From Roseovarius sp. M141 (lineage in GTDB: Bacteria > Pseudomonadota > Alphaproteobacteria > Rhodobacterales > Rhodobacteraceae): DNA of 64,000 nt. The stretch is from NCBI RefSeq assembly GCF_024355225.1, contig NZ_VCNH01000008.1, positions 2,418,001 through 2,482,000 on the forward strand. The letters are read 5' to 3'. The notes beneath the pieces were generated by a model. That model had not been told where the DNA came from, searched no databases, and saw only the letters and a list, made by a program, of their open reading frames with translations. A program made the position numbers and the translations under genes. Below are positions 43,165-52,256 of the stretch, piece by piece. Positions within the stretch are counted from its first letter, which is position 1, and each line of letters begins with the position of its first letter.

Positions 43165-44596
43165 AGCAAGGTATGCGCCACAGACGGCGATGGTGAAGTT
43201 CACGATGATCCTGGTCGGTGTCGTGCTGATCCTGATGATGACCTTCGGGTTGATCATGCGGCTCAACCAATCCGGCATGATCGAAATCGACCCGATTCTG
43301 TTTTACGAAATTCTTACCGCCCATGGCGCCGGCATGGTTGGCACCGCCGGACTGACCGGCGCGGCGATCATGTGGTATTTCATGGGCCGCTACGTGCCGC
43401 TTGTCGGCGCTGTCTACGCAATCTTTCTGGGCCTTTTCCTGTTGGGCGTTGTGCTGATCCTTGGCGCCATTTTCGTGGGAGGTTACGCCGGCGCCTGGAC
43501 GTTTCTCTACCCTCTTCCCGCAATGTCTGGCGGCCTTTGGTCGGGCGGCGCCGCGGCGATTTTCCTGTTGGGGTACATTTCAATCGGCGTCGGCTTCTTG
43601 CTGATGCATCTTGAGGTCGGTCGCCAACTCATTCGCGCCTATGGCGGCGTCGGCGGGGCCTTGGCCTGGCCGTTGATTTTCGGCAAGGGCAAGCCCGAGG
43701 ATGCGCCGCCTGCGTCGGTGATCGCGGCCATGGCCTCGACCATATTCAACGTGCTCGGAATTGTCGTCGGCGCGGCAGTTCTGGTGGCGAGCATCGTCAA
43801 CCTGCTGGTGCCCGGGTTCGCCGTAAACGCGCTCTTGGCCAAGAACATGATCTATATCTTTGGCCATATCTTCATCAACGCCGCGATCTACATGGCGGTG
43901 ATCGCAGTTTACGAGATTGTGCCGGAATATACCGGCAAACCGTGGAGAGCATCGCGTGTCTTTGCAATTTCGTGGAGCGTCATCCTGCTCTTTGTCGTCA
44001 TCATCTATCCGCACCACCTGCTACAGGACGTCGCGATGCCAGCCTGGGCGCTGGTCATGGGGCAAATCATCTCATACCTGTCGGGTATCCCGCTTCTGGC
44101 GGTCACGGCCTTTTCATTGCTGGTCTATCTGCGCGCGGGGCCGGTCAAATGGGATCTGGCGTCAGCGCTTCTGGTTCTGGGCGTGGCCGGGTGGACCGTG
44201 GGGGTGGTTCCGGCGGTCCTTGACGGGATGATCATGGTCAACCGGGTGATGCACAATACCCAGTGGGTGCCGGGGCATTTTCATATCTACCTCCTGCTCG
44301 GCGTCGTCGCGATGGGCTTCGGGTTCATGGCCTGGCTGGTGCGAGACGCACGCACGGCAGGGTTTGGCACCCTTGATCGTCTGGGGGTCGGCGTTTTCCT
44401 GACAGGTGGCGCAGGGTTCACGCTGATGTTTCTGATCTCCGGTGCCATGTCGATCCCGCGCCGCTGGGCGGACCACGCGCCGGAATGGCAACCTCAGGCT
44501 GTCATCGCGTCGGGCTTCGCCGTTCTGACCATCCTCGGGGCGCTGTTGATCGTGGTGCTCTATTTGCGCGGATTGACGGCCCGCAAAAGGGCCTGA
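43157..44596 (+). CDS. Heme-copper oxidase-superfamily subunit I (B-family-like; possibly a CuA nitric oxide reductase)
   Basis: A 479-residue catalytic subunit with about 12 helices. Heme ligands: His56 (TAHGAGM) and His376 for the low-spin heme, His374 for the high-spin heme (VPGHFH). Active-site metal ligands: His237 in helix VI (FGHIFIN) and His286/His287 (YPHH). Oxygen-reducing A and B families have a cross-linked Tyr four residues after the helix-VI His; here that position is Asn241. A Tyr at 284 is the only nearby candidate. With the NsrR-like dyad upstream and denitrification genes in the window, NO reduction is a serious alternative to oxygen reduction. Confidence 0.85.
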   Translation: MAEARYAPQTAMVKFTMILVGVVLILMMTFGLIMRLNQSGMIEIDPILFYEILTAHGAGMVGTAGLTGAAIMWYFMGRYVPLVGAVYAIFLGLFLLGVVLILGAIFVGGYAGAWTFLYPLPAMSGGLWSGGAAAIFLLGYISIGVGFLLMHLEVGRQLIRAYGGVGGALAWPLIFGKGKPEDAPPASVIAAMASTIFNVLGIVVGAAVLVASIVNLLVPGFAVNALLAKNMIYIFGHIFINAAIYMAVIAVYEIVPEYTGKPWRASRVFAISWSVILLFVVIIYPHHLLQDVAMPAWALVMGQIISYLSGIPLLAVTAFSLLVYLRAGPVKWDLASALLVLGVAGWTVGVVPAVLDGMIMVNRVMHNTQWVPGHFHIYLLLGVVAMGFGFMAWLVRDARTAGFGTLDRLGVGVFLTGGAGFTLMFLISGAMSIPRRWADHAPEWQPQAVIASGFAVLTILGALLIVVLYLRGLTARKRA

Positions 44597-44597
44597 G

Positions 44598-45197
44598 ATG
44601 CGCGTTGCGCTGATCGCGTCGACGCTTGTCCTGGCGACGGGCGTCGGCGTTTTATGGCACGCGACCGACGAGGGACGCGCGCTAACCACCGAGACCGCGC
44701 GGCGGATCAACGTGGCCGAGACTTTGCCGCGCGTTCCCGACGCAGCCCTGGAAACCATGACCGGCGCGCATCTGCAGCTCCATCCGGGGCCGGGTCAGAT
44801 CACGGCGGTTGAATTCATCTACACCACATGCCCTACAATCTGCCAAAGCGCAGGCGCGGATTTTGCCCGCTTGCGGGACGCGGCGGCCGCCATTGCGCCA
44901 CAACTGCGGCTGATATCCCTGTCATTCGATCCCGAGACCGACGATCCCGAACACCTTGCGATCTACGGCAACTGGCACGGTGCGGATGGCGACATCTGGA
45001 CAGTGGCGCGCCCCTCGCGTGCGGACTTGCCCGGACTTCTGGACAGTTTCGGGGTTACCGTGATCCCCGATGGCTGGGGCGGCTATATCCACAATACGGC
45101 GATCCACCTTCTGGATGACCGGGGACGATTGGCGGCAATCGTCGACACTGACGATATTGACGGCGCGCTCGCTGCGGCCAGACAGATTTTGAGATGA
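44598..45197 (+). CDS. SCO1/SenC-family copper chaperone
   Basis: 199 residues, membrane-anchored by an N-terminal helix, with a thioredoxin fold. Copper-binding Cys78 and Cys82 (CPTIC) are present; a late His (165 or 170 in YIHNTAIHLLD) completes the site. It probably delivers copper to the CuA subunit of the preceding genes. It starts right after the subunit I stop and overlaps the next gene by 4 bases. Confidence 0.87.
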   Translation: MRVALIASTLVLATGVGVLWHATDEGRALTTETARRINVAETLPRVPDAALETMTGAHLQLHPGPGQITAVEFIYTTCPTICQSAGADFARLRDAAAAIAPQLRLISLSFDPETDDPEHLAIYGNWHGADGDIWTVARPSRADLPGLLDSFGVTVIPDGWGGYIHNTAIHLLDDRGRLAAIVDTDDIDGALAAARQILR

Positions 45198-45784
45198 GCC
45201 GCGCGGCGCAGATATTGACCGGGGCCGGTCTGCTTGCACTGGCGTTGCTGGCGCGCGGCTGGCTAGAAGCGACGCCGACACGTCACATGCTGGTGCAATA
45301 TCCGATGCTCATCGCGGCCGGGGCCCTGATTGCCGGGTCATTGGTGCAGTTCGGCGCGGGCGCATGGAATCGCGGCGGGGTGGCCAGTGTGCTGACCGCG
45401 ATCTTCGCCATGGCGTTCTGGATGCTGCCCCGCATGCTGGATGCTTCTGTCGCCGCACTGTCGGCGGACCTTCTCAAGGCGGCAAGTCTTGCTGCCCTGA
45501 TCGGTGGCGGCTTGCGTCTGGGCTGGCCGCGCGCGCACCCATTGCTTCGCGCGGTTCTCAAGGCACAGGCGATTTCGATGCTTGGTATTCTCGCCTTTCT
45601 ATACACGCATGCACCCGGGCGGCTGTGCAATGCCTATCTGCTGGACGACCAGCAGCGTCTGGGTGAGATGTTCCTGCTGGCAGCGATCGCGCTTGCCGCA
45701 TTATGGATCATCCCTCTGTTTGGTTTCTCCCACCCTGCCCCCAAACCGTCGGCCCAGGCATCAGGGCCGCCGAACCCGCATTGA
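45194..45784 (+). CDS. Membrane protein of unknown function in the oxidase operon
   Basis: 196 residues with about six hydrophobic segments and several His/Met residues within or near them (RHMLVQYPMLIAAG, FWMLPRMLDAS, FLYTHAPGRLCNAYLL). Overlap with the SCO gene shows co-translation. The His-bearing helices recall small heme or copper membrane proteins (CtaG-like or NnrS-like), but no firm match is seen. Its stop codon lies inside the 8-bp target duplication of the downstream IS element. Confidence 0.7.
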   Translation: MSRAAQILTGAGLLALALLARGWLEATPTRHMLVQYPMLIAAGALIAGSLVQFGAGAWNRGGVASVLTAIFAMAFWMLPRMLDASVAALSADLLKAASLAALIGGGLRLGWPRAHPLLRAVLKAQAISMLGILAFLYTHAPGRLCNAYLLDDQQRLGEMFLLAAIALAALWIIPLFGFSHPAPKPSAQASGPPNPH

Positions 45785-45788
45785 ATTT

Positions 45789-46939
45789 GGCTGTGTCTTG
45801 ATATCGTGTTGGTCGGCGTTCGTTTTGCCAGAAATGGCCAATATTCCACTCTGGTCGCAATAAACCGGAGGCCTCCGTGTCATTGAAGCAAGCCACGAAT
45901 ATCAGCCAGCACGCGTTCCGTCAGTTCCTCGATCGGATCATCCAGCTTACCCCGCGACAGATTGAGGATCTGCTTTCGCGGGCGCACGATGTCCGCCAGA
46001 GGCGGGCTGCATTGGCAGAAATAGAAACACGAACAGAACAAGAACGCAAGTGCCCACATTGCAACGAAGAGAGGCGCCAGAAATGGGGACAAACGCGAAC
46101 CGGTGTGCAGCGTTATCGCTGCGACTGCTGTCTGCGAACTTACTCTGGTCTCACCGGAACCGAGATTTGCGGACTGCACCGGCACGATCTTTTCTTGGAG
46201 GTTATCCGGAATATGCTGTCGGACACGCCTCTCTCGTGTCGCAAACTCGCCGCGCGTCTCGGACTTACAAAAGATACGATATGGCGGTGGCGGATGATTA
46301 TTCTGGAATCACTTGCAGAGGCTTGCGACAAGGATTTTAGCGGCGTTGTGGAGGTCGATGAGACCTATCAGCGAGAAAGCCGGAAAGGCTCTCGTGAGTG
46401 GGCAAATCACGCGGCTAACTCCAACCAGTATCCCGCTCCACCTCGGCCGCAGTGGTATGTTTATCGCAGCGGACGGATCAAGATGGCGCGCGGCCTCTCG
46501 CAGTGGCAGATCCCCTTGCTGACTGTGATGGATCGGGGCGGCAGGCGTCTCTTCGCACCGATCGCAAACCGCCGAAACCGGACAATCGAAATCGCCCTGG
46601 CACCGATCATTCCAGATGATGCGGTGCTATGTAGCGATGGCTTGAGACCATATCGCTCTTTCTGCAAAAAGCACAGCCTCACACACTACGAGGTCTCGAA
46701 CAAACTTGGGAAACGGGTTGTCGCCGGCGCGTTCCACATCCAGAACGTCAATGCGTTGCACGCGCGATACGATGCTTTCATTCGACCGTTCTGCGGACCA
46801 GCGACGAAATATCTCTACCGCTATCTGCGCTGGTTCCTCCTTCGCGCCAAAATCAAGCCCGAAGCCGCCTTTCAGAGCATCCTCGCAGCAACCTGATCAG
46901 GAGATCTGAACATTCCCAACACGATATAGCGACACATCC
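45789..46939 (+). mobile_element. Complete IS1595-family insertion sequence with terminal inverted repeats and 8-bp target duplication
   Basis: 1151 bp. The left end (45789-45812) and the complement of the right end (46916-46939) match at 20 of 24 positions, both reading GG(C/A)TGTGTC...ATATCGTGTTGG. Flanking direct repeats TTGAATTT (45781-45788 and 46940-46947) are identical, the 8-bp duplication usual for IS1595 elements. One intact transposase gene lies inside. The duplication contains the stop codon of the preceding gene, which is therefore undamaged. Confidence 0.93.
45877..46896 (+). CDS. IS1595-family transposase
   Basis: A 339-residue transposase with an N-terminal zinc ribbon (Cys59, Cys62, Cys82, Cys85), an HTH region (LAARLGLTKDTIWRWR) and an RNase-H-like ISXO2-type catalytic domain: Asp161 in VEVDETY, a second Asp in LCSDGLRPY and the late GAFHIQNVNALHARYDAFI block with the His/Asn residues typical of the family. 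Frame and length are intact, so the element may be active. Confidence 0.95.
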   Translation: MSLKQATNISQHAFRQFLDRIIQLTPRQIEDLLSRAHDVRQRRAALAEIETRTEQERKCPHCNEERRQKWGQTRTGVQRYRCDCCLRTYSGLTGTEICGLHRHDLFLEVIRNMLSDTPLSCRKLAARLGLTKDTIWRWRMIILESLAEACDKDFSGVVEVDETYQRESRKGSREWANHAANSNQYPAPPRPQWYVYRSGRIKMARGLSQWQIPLLTVMDRGGRRLFAPIANRRNRTIEIALAPIIPDDAVLCSDGLRPYRSFCKKHSLTHYEVSNKLGKRVVAGAFHIQNVNALHARYDAFIRPFCGPATKYLYRYLRWFLLRAKIKPEAAFQSILAAT

Positions 46940-47104
46940 TTGAATTTCATCCAAAGCCCCGGGCCAAACGCGATCATTTGACCGCGAACGCGGTAATCTC
47001 ATCCCGTTGGAGACGATCACTTACCGGGACATTCCATGACGCTGGCGCCAGTTGCCGGAACGCCGCGGGATGACTAAGCTGCGCCGGACTCCATTATCAA
47101 CCGG

Positions 47105-48085
47105 ATGAACATCATGGCCAATGACCCCTACGCCGCGCTTGGCTTGGACAAGACCGCAGATGCCGCCGCGATCAAGAAGGCGTATCGCAAGATTGCGCGC
47201 ACATCGCATCCTGATCTGAACCCGGACGATCCCGCCGCCGAGGCCCGGTTCAAGGCCGCGAATGCCGCTTACGAACTGCTGAAAGACCCCGAAACGCGCG
47301 CGCGTTTTGACCGGGGCGAAATCGGCGCCGACGGAACCGAACAGGCACCGCGCGGGTATTACCGCGACGCGGCGGGCGGACCACAGGACAGCTACAGCAG
47401 GTCAGGATTTGATGCCGGGCGCGGCGGCGCGCAGGGCGATTTCGGCGGCATCGACCCCGAGGATATCTTTGCCGCCTTCGCCCGGCACGGGCGCGGCGCG
47501 GGCGGCGGCGACCCTCGCGGCGGCTATGCAGGTGGCGCGCGGTTCGACATGCCGGGGCAGGATCAGCGCTATACGCTGGAGGTGCCGTTTCTGGATGCCG
47601 TGCGCGGCACCAAGACCCGCATAAGCCTGCCCGGCGGCGGCGATCTGGCGGTGACCATACCCGCCGGCGCCACGGATGGCCTGACACTGCGCCTGCGTGG
47701 CAAGGGCGGTGCTGGCTATGGCAGCGGCCCACCGGGCGACGCCTATGTAACGCTGGCGGTCGCGGACGATCCAGCCTTCGAGCGGCAGGGCGATGACATC
47801 CACACCCGGCTGGACATCTCGCTGGACGAGGCGGTGCTGGGCGCCAAGGTGCCCGCGCGCACCGTGGACGGCGAGGTCAATGTGACCGTGCCCGCCGGCG
47901 CCAGTTCGGGCCGTGTTCTGCGGCTGCGCGGGCGGGGCGTCAAACGGCGCGGCAGCGATGCGCGGGGGGATCATCTGATCGAACTGCGCATCGCCCTGCC
48001 CCCCAATATCGACGATGATCTGCGCAGCTTCATCGAGGGCTGGCGCGAAACCCATGCCTATGACCCGCGGGGAGGCCGGACATGA
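47105..48085 (+). CDS. cbpA: DnaJ-class co-chaperone (CbpA-like)
   Basis: 326 residues: J domain (residues 6-70, with HPD at SHPDLNP), Gly-rich linker (about 75-145) and two DnaJ C-terminal beta domains (RYTLEVPFLDAVRGTKT, LDISLDEAVLGAKVPART), without the zinc-finger repeats of DnaJ. This is the CbpA arrangement. It overlaps the CbpM-like gene by 4 bases, which supports the name. Either of two ATGs (47105, 47114) may serve. Confidence 0.88.
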   Translation: MNIMANDPYAALGLDKTADAAAIKKAYRKIARTSHPDLNPDDPAAEARFKAANAAYELLKDPETRARFDRGEIGADGTEQAPRGYYRDAAGGPQDSYSRSGFDAGRGGAQGDFGGIDPEDIFAAFARHGRGAGGGDPRGGYAGGARFDMPGQDQRYTLEVPFLDAVRGTKTRISLPGGGDLAVTIPAGATDGLTLRLRGKGGAGYGSGPPGDAYVTLAVADDPAFERQGDDIHTRLDISLDEAVLGAKVPARTVDGEVNVTVPAGASSGRVLRLRGRGVKRRGSDARGDHLIELRIALPPNIDDDLRSFIEGWRETHAYDPRGGRT

Positions 48086-48408
48086 CCGAACAATACACAG
48101 AAACCGACCTGATCGAAACTATCGCCCCCCTGACCCGCGACCGGCTGCTGCACTATGTCCATCTGCGCATCGTGCAGCCAGTCCAGACAGAACACGGTGC
48201 CCGCTACCGCGAGATCGACCTGCGGCGCGTCACCCTGCTGTGCGAGTTGGCCGACGACATGGATCTGAACGAGGACGCTTTGGTCGTGGTGATGAACCTG
48301 CTTGACCAGCTACACGGAAGCCGCGCCCGGCTGGACGCCGTGATGACTGCGCTGGCTGCTGAGGATGAGCAGGTGCGCGCGCGCATCGCCCGATCCCTGA
48401 TCGGGTAG
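48082..48408 (+). CDS. cbpM: CbpM-like modulator of the CbpA co-chaperone
   Basis: A 108-residue helical protein of the CbpM/MerR_2 type (TLLCELADDMDLNEDALVVVMNLLDQLHG). In E. coli CbpM binds the J domain of CbpA and inhibits it. The ATG overlaps the cbpA-like stop (ATGA). Similarity is moderate, but the pairing is characteristic. Confidence 0.82.
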   Translation: MTEQYTETDLIETIAPLTRDRLLHYVHLRIVQPVQTEHGARYREIDLRRVTLLCELADDMDLNEDALVVVMNLLDQLHGSRARLDAVMTALAAEDEQVRARIARSLIG

Positions 48409-48507
48409 GCAAATCGCCTATTTTCTGGTCAACCCGCATATCGCAACTAAACTAAGGTGGGCGGCGCAGCGGATATGGGCCGCGATCGGGTCATGACGGG
48501 GAAACGC

Positions 48508-49935
48508 ATGAGGCGCATCTACACCTACCGCAATCGCGGCGGTCTGCGACATTTCGGATATGCCGCGATGCTGTGCGCGCTGGCGGTCCTGTCGGTCGGC
48601 GCGCCTGTGACGGCTCAGACGTATCCGGCCGCGCAGGATCCGGCAGCCAGCGCCTCGCAAAAAGAGATTGCTGTCGCCCCCGATGTGCGCGATTCCGAGA
48701 TCGCAGACCGGTTGCAGCGTATTCTGACCGCCAGTCAGTGGTTCAAGTCCCTTGCCGTTTCGGTAAGCGAGGGCATCGTTTTCCTCGACGGCGATGCCGA
48801 AACGGACGAGCACAAGGAATGGGCGCGTCAGCTGGCGCTCAGGACCGAAGGTGTCGTCGCCGTCGTCGACCGGATCGAGGTCAAACCGCAGATCAGCTGG
48901 GATCTGACCCCGACCTGGCGCGAAGTCGAACGGCTGGCCGAGCGCGCACAGTGGTTCGCACCTCTCACCGTTGTGTCGCTGTTCATCCTTTTGTTCACAT
49001 GGATCATTTCGCGCGGTGTGACGGCGCTGGCGCGTCACTGGTTGCGGCGGCGCATTCCGTCGACCCTGTTGCTGCAATTCGTGGCACGCGCGCTGTCGAT
49101 CCCAGTGATCCTGATCGGTATCTACCTTGTGCTTCAGGTCGCTGGCCTCACCCGGCTGGCCGTCACCGTTCTGGGCGGCACGGGCCTGATCGGTATCATT
49201 CTGGGCCTTGCCTTTCGCGAGATTGCGGAAAACTCGCTGGCCAGTATCCTGCTCAGTATGCGCAACCCGTTTCGCGTGGGCGATCAGATACGCGTGGCCG
49301 ACCATCAGGGAATCGTCCAGAATCTGAACATGCGCACGACCGTCCTGCTGACGCTGGACGGGAACCACGTGCAGATACCCAACGCCGTCGTTTTCAAGAG
49401 TATTATCGAGAATTTCTCGACCAATCCCAACCGGCGATCAGAATTCGTTGTCGGCATCGGGTACGACGATTCCGTGCTGGAAGCGCAGAGCGTCATCATC
49501 GCCGCGCTGCACCAGCACCCCGCCGTCCTGAACGATCCTGAACCGAACGCACTGGTCGATCAACTGGGTGCCTCGACCGTCAATATCCGGGTGCAGTTCT
49601 GGTTCGACGGCAAGGCGTATTCAGTGTTCAAGATTCGCTCGGCGCTGATGCGGCAGGTCAAGCAGGCACTTCAGAACGCTGGCATTTCGATGCCCGACGA
49701 GTCGCGGGAAATCATCTTTCCCGACGGTGTTCTGGTGCGTCATGCGCCCGCGTCCGAGGATGGGCGCCAGACCACGCCGCCGCCCCCCGACCTGCGGTCG
49801 GAAGATGCGGCAATGGTCACATCCGGCGAGGGCGATCTGACCTCTGAGCGCGACGAACTGGAACGTCAGGCAGATGCCGCGGACATGACCGGCGCCGGTG
49901 AAAACCTGCTGGCGCCGGAAAAGAAGGCAGACTGA
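48508..49935 (+). CDS. Small-conductance mechanosensitive channel family protein with periplasmic BON-like domain
   Basis: About 475 residues. Order: signal peptide/first helix (ALAVLSVGAPVTAQ), a BON-like domain (IADRLQRILTASQWFKSLAVSV...EGIVFLDGDAETDEHKEWARQLA), two or three membrane helices (LTVVSLFILLFTWII onward), the MscS pore-lining helix and beta domain (LGLAFREIAENSLASILL, RNPFRVGDQIRV, GNHVQIPNAVVF) and an acidic C-terminal tail. GGGGAAA supports the ATG at 48508; in-frame starts at 48457-48493 are possible. It acts in the inner membrane as an osmotic release valve. Confidence 0.87.
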   Translation: MRRIYTYRNRGGLRHFGYAAMLCALAVLSVGAPVTAQTYPAAQDPAASASQKEIAVAPDVRDSEIADRLQRILTASQWFKSLAVSVSEGIVFLDGDAETDEHKEWARQLALRTEGVVAVVDRIEVKPQISWDLTPTWREVERLAERAQWFAPLTVVSLFILLFTWIISRGVTALARHWLRRRIPSTLLLQFVARALSIPVILIGIYLVLQVAGLTRLAVTVLGGTGLIGIILGLAFREIAENSLASILLSMRNPFRVGDQIRVADHQGIVQNLNMRTTVLLTLDGNHVQIPNAVVFKSIIENFSTNPNRRSEFVVGIGYDDSVLEAQSVIIAALHQHPAVLNDPEPNALVDQLGASTVNIRVQFWFDGKAYSVFKIRSALMRQVKQALQNAGISMPDESREIIFPDGVLVRHAPASEDGRQTTPPPPDLRSEDAAMVTSGEGDLTSERDELERQADAADMTGAGENLLAPEKKAD

Positions 49936-49959
49936 CGCCCTACCGGCCAGTCTGCCGTG

Positions 49960-50757
49960 TCAGATGGTACGAATGTCAGGGCCGGATATCTGCGCGGCAG
50001 ATATCAACCCGTCAACGAAACTTCGCGCGGCTTTGGTCCAGGCCGCCTTCTCCATCGCTTCGGCCAGCTTGGGGCGGACGGTGTCGAAGGGCAGGACTTG
50101 GCCCTCGGCGCAGGCATCAAGCCGGACAACATGCCAGCCAAAGCGTGTACGCACGGGAGCGGGCGTCATTTCGCCCTCGCCCAGAAGGCGCAATGCCGCC
50201 TCGAATTCGGGCACCGTGTCCCCCGGCCCCAATTGTCCCAGCGCGCCGCCGTTGGCCTTGGACCCGCAATCGCTGTCGCTTGCGGCAAGATCCGCGAAAC
50301 GGCGCAAGCCCTTGTGCGCCGCGTCAGCCAGTATGTCCGCCCGCGCCTTAGCACCGATGGCACCTTCGTTTTCGCCCGGATCGCAGGCGCACAGGATATG
50401 CGAGACCTCCCAGAGCGGGGGTGCGCGATACCGGTCCGGCGCCTTGACCCATTCGGCGCGCACGGCCTCCTCCGGCGGGGTCGACACGTCGATGGCGGTC
50501 TCTAGCAGGGCGCGGATTTGCGCCTCGTCTTCGGTTTCGCTGCGCCCGGCGCCGACCTCTTCGGGCACCGCCGCAACCCCGCGCCGCTGCGCCTCCTCCA
50601 GCAACAGCTGGCGTACGGTCAGGGCGCGGGCGGCCATGCGCCAGGCAAGGCCCGGCTTGCCCTTCGGGGCGTGGTGGTTCTGGGCTTCGGCGGCGATGGC
50701 CGCCGAAGGGATGGTGATGCCGTTGACGATCATATCCGGGAAAAGGGCAACTGACAT
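49960..50757 (-). CDS. Parvulin-type peptidyl-prolyl isomerase at the end of the nar operon
   Basis: 265 residues with a C-terminal PpiC/parvulin domain (VSHILCACDPGENEGAIGAKA, FADLAASDSDCGSKANGGALGQLGPGDTVPEFEAAL, RFGWHVVRLDA) and an N-terminal helical region, without a signal peptide, similar to NifM-type cytosolic isomerases. It follows narI by 3 bases. Such a gene often closes nar operons and probably helps fold nitrate reductase subunits (inference). Confidence 0.87.
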   Translation of the reverse strand: MSVALFPDMIVNGITIPSAAIAAEAQNHHAPKGKPGLAWRMAARALTVRQLLLEEAQRRGVAAVPEEVGAGRSETEDEAQIRALLETAIDVSTPPEEAVRAEWVKAPDRYRAPPLWEVSHILCACDPGENEGAIGAKARADILADAAHKGLRRFADLAASDSDCGSKANGGALGQLGPGDTVPEFEAALRLLGEGEMTPAPVRTRFGWHVVRLDACAEGQVLPFDTVRPKLAEAMEKAAWTKAARSFVDGLISAAQISGPDIRTI

Positions 50758-50760
50758 GGT

Positions 50761-51519
50761 TTACTCCGCAGGTTTGGCGGCGGCGCGGCGTGCGGACACG
50801 GACGCCTTGGGCGCGACCAGTGCCGTTCGGTGCGGCAAGGGGGTCTGGCGGCGCGAACGGACGACCTGATATCCGGGCCGCCAGAGGTATCGCACAGGGG
50901 CCGAGATCATGTGGACAAGGCGGCTGAAGGGAAACAGCACAAAGATCGTCAGGCCCAGCAGGATATGCAGTTGAAACAGCACCGGCGCCCCCTCGACATA
51001 GGACGCAGCGCGGCCATCAAGGGTAAAGATCGCCTGCGCCCACAGCATGAATTTCACCATCTCGCCGCCGTCGATATGTTGCAGCGAAACGATAATGGTC
51101 AGCAGCCCAAGGCACAGTTGCAGCAGCAAAAGGCCAAGGATCGCGATGTCCATGGTGCTGGATGTGGCGCGGATACGCGGATCGGTCAGGCGCCGGTGGA
51201 TCAGGATGATCCCGCCGACAAGCGCGGCAATTCCCGCCACGCCGCCGACGACAACGGCGAGGATCTGTTTCGCCTGATGGCTGATGCCCAGCCCCTCGAC
51301 CAGCCAGAGTGGCGTCAGCAGGCCAAAAAGGTGGCCGAAAAAGATCGTCAGAACTCCGACGTGGAACAGGACCGATCCCAGGATCAGCTGCTTGCGGCGC
51401 AAAAACTGGCTGGACGATGATTTCCATGTGAACGGATCGCGCTCGTAGCGGGCAATTGTGCCGATCAGCAGAACGGACAGGGCGATGTAGGGGTAGATCC
51501 CGAAAATGAAATTGTGCAT
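50761..51519 (-). CDS. narI: Respiratory nitrate reductase gamma subunit (cytochrome b) NarI
   Basis: A 252-residue membrane diheme cytochrome b that oxidises quinol and passes electrons to NarH. Five helices; His ligands are visible in LFHVGVLTIFFGHLFGL and LFQLHILLGLTIFVLFPFSRLVHMI. The C-terminal basic tail is cytosolic. It follows narJ by 11 bases. Confidence 0.96.
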   Translation of the reverse strand: MHNFIFGIYPYIALSVLLIGTIARYERDPFTWKSSSSQFLRRKQLILGSVLFHVGVLTIFFGHLFGLLTPLWLVEGLGISHQAKQILAVVVGGVAGIAALVGGIILIHRRLTDPRIRATSSTMDIAILGLLLLQLCLGLLTIIVSLQHIDGGEMVKFMLWAQAIFTLDGRAASYVEGAPVLFQLHILLGLTIFVLFPFSRLVHMISAPVRYLWRPGYQVVRSRRQTPLPHRTALVAPKASVSARRAAAKPAE

Positions 51520-51530
51520 CTGAGCCTCCT

Positions 51531-52256
51531 TTATTCCGCCGCGTGCCGGGGTTTCGGCGCGGGTGTCTTGGGGGTTTCCATATTGGACAGCATGTCGCGG
51601 ACCTGCGGGCAGCCGGCATTGGGGTCGGGGCCAAAAGTGACCTGAGCCTCGTCCCAGACCGCGTCGAGCGCGGCCAGATCGGTGGGGTCGTCGTCCTCCT
51701 GCCCCAGCAATGCGCTCACGGCCTCGGCGTCCGGCTGGGCGCGTGACAGTTGCCCCAAGGCGTCAAAGACCGGCGCATAGACACTCTCGCGGCGGCTCAG
51801 CCTTTCGGACAGCGCCGCAAAGATATGCGCCGCGTCTGCCAGCGTGTCTGCCGCCTCGGCGGCGGGGCGTGTCGCCAGAAACTCCAGCAATACCGGCAGG
51901 TGATCCGGCAGCTCGGACGTGGCCGGATCAAACCCGCCATCGCGGTAGGTTTCCACCAGCGACACCATAGCACCGCCCCTGTCGCGGCTTTCGCCGTGGA
52001 CATGCTCGAACAGGTTCAGCGACAAGGTGCGCGAGCGGTCGAACAGCATCACGAACCGTTCTTGCAGCTCGTAAATATCGCCGCCGCCAAGGGCCGTCAC
52101 CAAGGGCCGCAAGGCCCGCCGCACCGCAGCCGTCAGCCGCGTATCGGAGGCAAGCACGCCTCCGATTTCGGGCATGGCCGATTGAAGGGCCTCGGTCGGG
52201 TAGCTGAGGACCAGCGAAATCGCCTTGAGCGTACGGTCGTTCAGGACAAGTGTCAT
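51531..52256 (-). CDS. narJ: Nitrate reductase molybdenum cofactor assembly chaperone NarJ
   Basis: A 241-residue TorD/NarJ-family chaperone that binds NarG before Moco insertion. It has SLVLSYPTEALQSAMPEI near the start and LFEHVHGESRDRGGAMV, the family signature. The ATG at 52256 overlaps the narH stop by one base; the frame continues upstream to 52823 inside narH and that part is rejected. Confidence 0.95.
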   Translation of the reverse strand: MTLVLNDRTLKAISLVLSYPTEALQSAMPEIGGVLASDTRLTAAVRRALRPLVTALGGGDIYELQERFVMLFDRSRTLSLNLFEHVHGESRDRGGAMVSLVETYRDGGFDPATSELPDHLPVLLEFLATRPAAEAADTLADAAHIFAALSERLSRRESVYAPVFDALGQLSRAQPDAEAVSALLGQEDDDPTDLAALDAVWDEAQVTFGPDPNAGCPQVRDMLSNMETPKTPAPKPRHAAE

